25,962 bases of DNA. Source: Acetobacteraceae bacterium. Lineage in GTDB: Bacteria; Pseudomonadota; Alphaproteobacteria; Acetobacterales; Acetobacteraceae. A program made the position numbers and the translations under genes. Shown piece by piece: positions 25,415 through 25,962 of this stretch. Location of the stretch: contig JADGHI010000005.1 of assembly GCA_019689515.1 (NCBI GenBank), positions 1 to 25,962 of the forward strand, given 5' to 3'. Under the pieces are notes generated by a model. That model ran no database searches, was not told the DNA's origin, and worked only from the letters and a program-made list of their open reading frames with translations. Positions within the stretch are counted from its first letter, which is position 1. Each line of letters opens with the position of its first letter.

Positions 25415-25962
25415 CGGTCCATGTTGTGGGCGGCGGCCTCGCCGGGCTGGCCGCGGCATTGGCGCTGGCGCGCGCGGGGCGCGCGGTGGCGCTGCACGAG
25501 GCCTCGCCGCTGCTCGGCGGGCGCTGCCGCGCCCTGCCGGACGGCACGGACAACGGCACCCACGCGCTGATCGCCGCGAACCGCGCGGCCCTGCGTTTCC
25601 TCGACACGATCGGCGCGGCCGGTGGCTGGGTGGAGCCCGAGCCGGAGGGCCTGCCCGTGCTCGACCTGGCGGACGGGACGGCGCGGCGGATCGCGCTCTC
25701 GCCCGCCGCCTGGCGCGATCCCGCGCGGCGGCCGCCCGGGCTCTCGGCGCGCGCCCTGCTGGCTCTCGCGCGCCTTGCCCTGCCGCTCCGGCGCGACCGC
25801 CCGGTCGCCGAGGCAATGGCCGCGCATCCCACGCTGCACCGCGCGCTGGTCGAGCCGCTGGTCGTGGCTGCCCTGAACACGCCGAGCGCGGAGGCGTCCT
25901 CGCGCGTGCTCGGCGCGGTGCTCCGCCGCCTCGGCGCGCCCGGCGCGGCGCCCCTGCAGGTG
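25411..25962 (+). CDS. hpnE: Hydroxysqualene dehydroxylase HpnE (5' part, runs off the window)
   Basis: FAD-dependent amine-oxidase-family enzyme that reduces hydroxysqualene to squalene for hopanoid synthesis. The GTG at 25411 overlaps the hpnCD stop, and 184 codons are visible without a stop before the window ends; the full protein is usually about 420 aa. The N-terminal Rossmann motif reads VHVVGGGLAGLAAALALA (GxGxxG as GGGLAG), followed by HEASPLLGGRCRALPD, then DNGTHALIAANRAALRFLD, all typical of HpnE, and later VEPLVVAALNTPSAEASSRV. Order hpnC-hpnD-hpnE is the standard squalene module, and a squalene-hopene cyclase gene would be expected further right, outside this sequence. Confidence 0.92.
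   Translation, partial: MTVHVVGGGLAGLAAALALARAGRAVALHEASPLLGGRCRALPDGTDNGTHALIAANRAALRFLDTIGAAGGWVEPEPEGLPVLDLADGTARRIALSPAAWRDPARRPPGLSARALLALARLALPLRRDRPVAEAMAAHPTLHRALVEPLVVAALNTPSAEASSRVLGAVLRRLGAPGAAPLQV

Overview
The window looks like the chromosome of a very GC-rich alphaproteobacterium, most likely of the Rhodospirillales/Acetobacteraceae type. This is inferred from strong GC bias at third codon positions, many GTG (and one TTG) starts, orphan Bug/TctC solute-binding proteins, family III CoA-transferases and a hopanoid squalene-synthesis operon. No rRNA, tRNA, CRISPR array, prophage or intact insertion sequence was recognised. Bases 1-55 hold nothing I can support.

Layout. (1) 56-2757: a DeoR-type regulator on the minus strand, divergent from a GNAT acetyltransferase that overlaps an MFS permease by 4 bp. 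(2) 3112-5272: a complete fumarylacetoacetase and a cyclase-family hydrolase in tandem, behind a candidate sigma-70 promoter. (3) 5280-12391: a catabolic/transport block in visible decay. It has a stub of a tctC-like gene, an acyl-CoA ligase that lost its whole middle, an apparently intact branched-chain-type ABC transporter (LivH, a fused LivM-LivG, LivF, and a Tat-type binding protein), and an SMP-30/gluconolactonase gene broken by three apparent single-base deletions.

(4) 12402-16695, minus strand: a short leader ORF, then a thiolase-fold protein without a recognisable nucleophilic Cys, a DUF35 zinc-ribbon/OB-fold protein, and a double-length CaiB/BaiF CoA-transferase. Together they read as an acyl-CoA activation and cleavage module. 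(5) 17064-18079: a divergent orphan tctC with its own mini-ORF, ending at a strong hairpin shared with the convergent operon. (6) 23558-18130, minus strand: a five-gene run of NodU-type carbamoyltransferase, LhgO-like FAD oxidoreductase, HpcH/HpaI aldolase, tctC and HD-domain protein, with no pathway I recognise. (7) 23768-25962: hopanoid squalene synthesis, with HpnC and HpnD fused in one polypeptide followed by hpnE, which runs off the window.

The items most worth a second look are the HpnC-HpnD fusion, the unassigned carbamoyltransferase operon divergent from it, the thiolase-like/DUF35/double CoA-transferase set with its leader ORF, and the cluster of decaying genes around the Liv transporter. 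Identities come from reading translated sequences and recalling family motifs. No database search was run.
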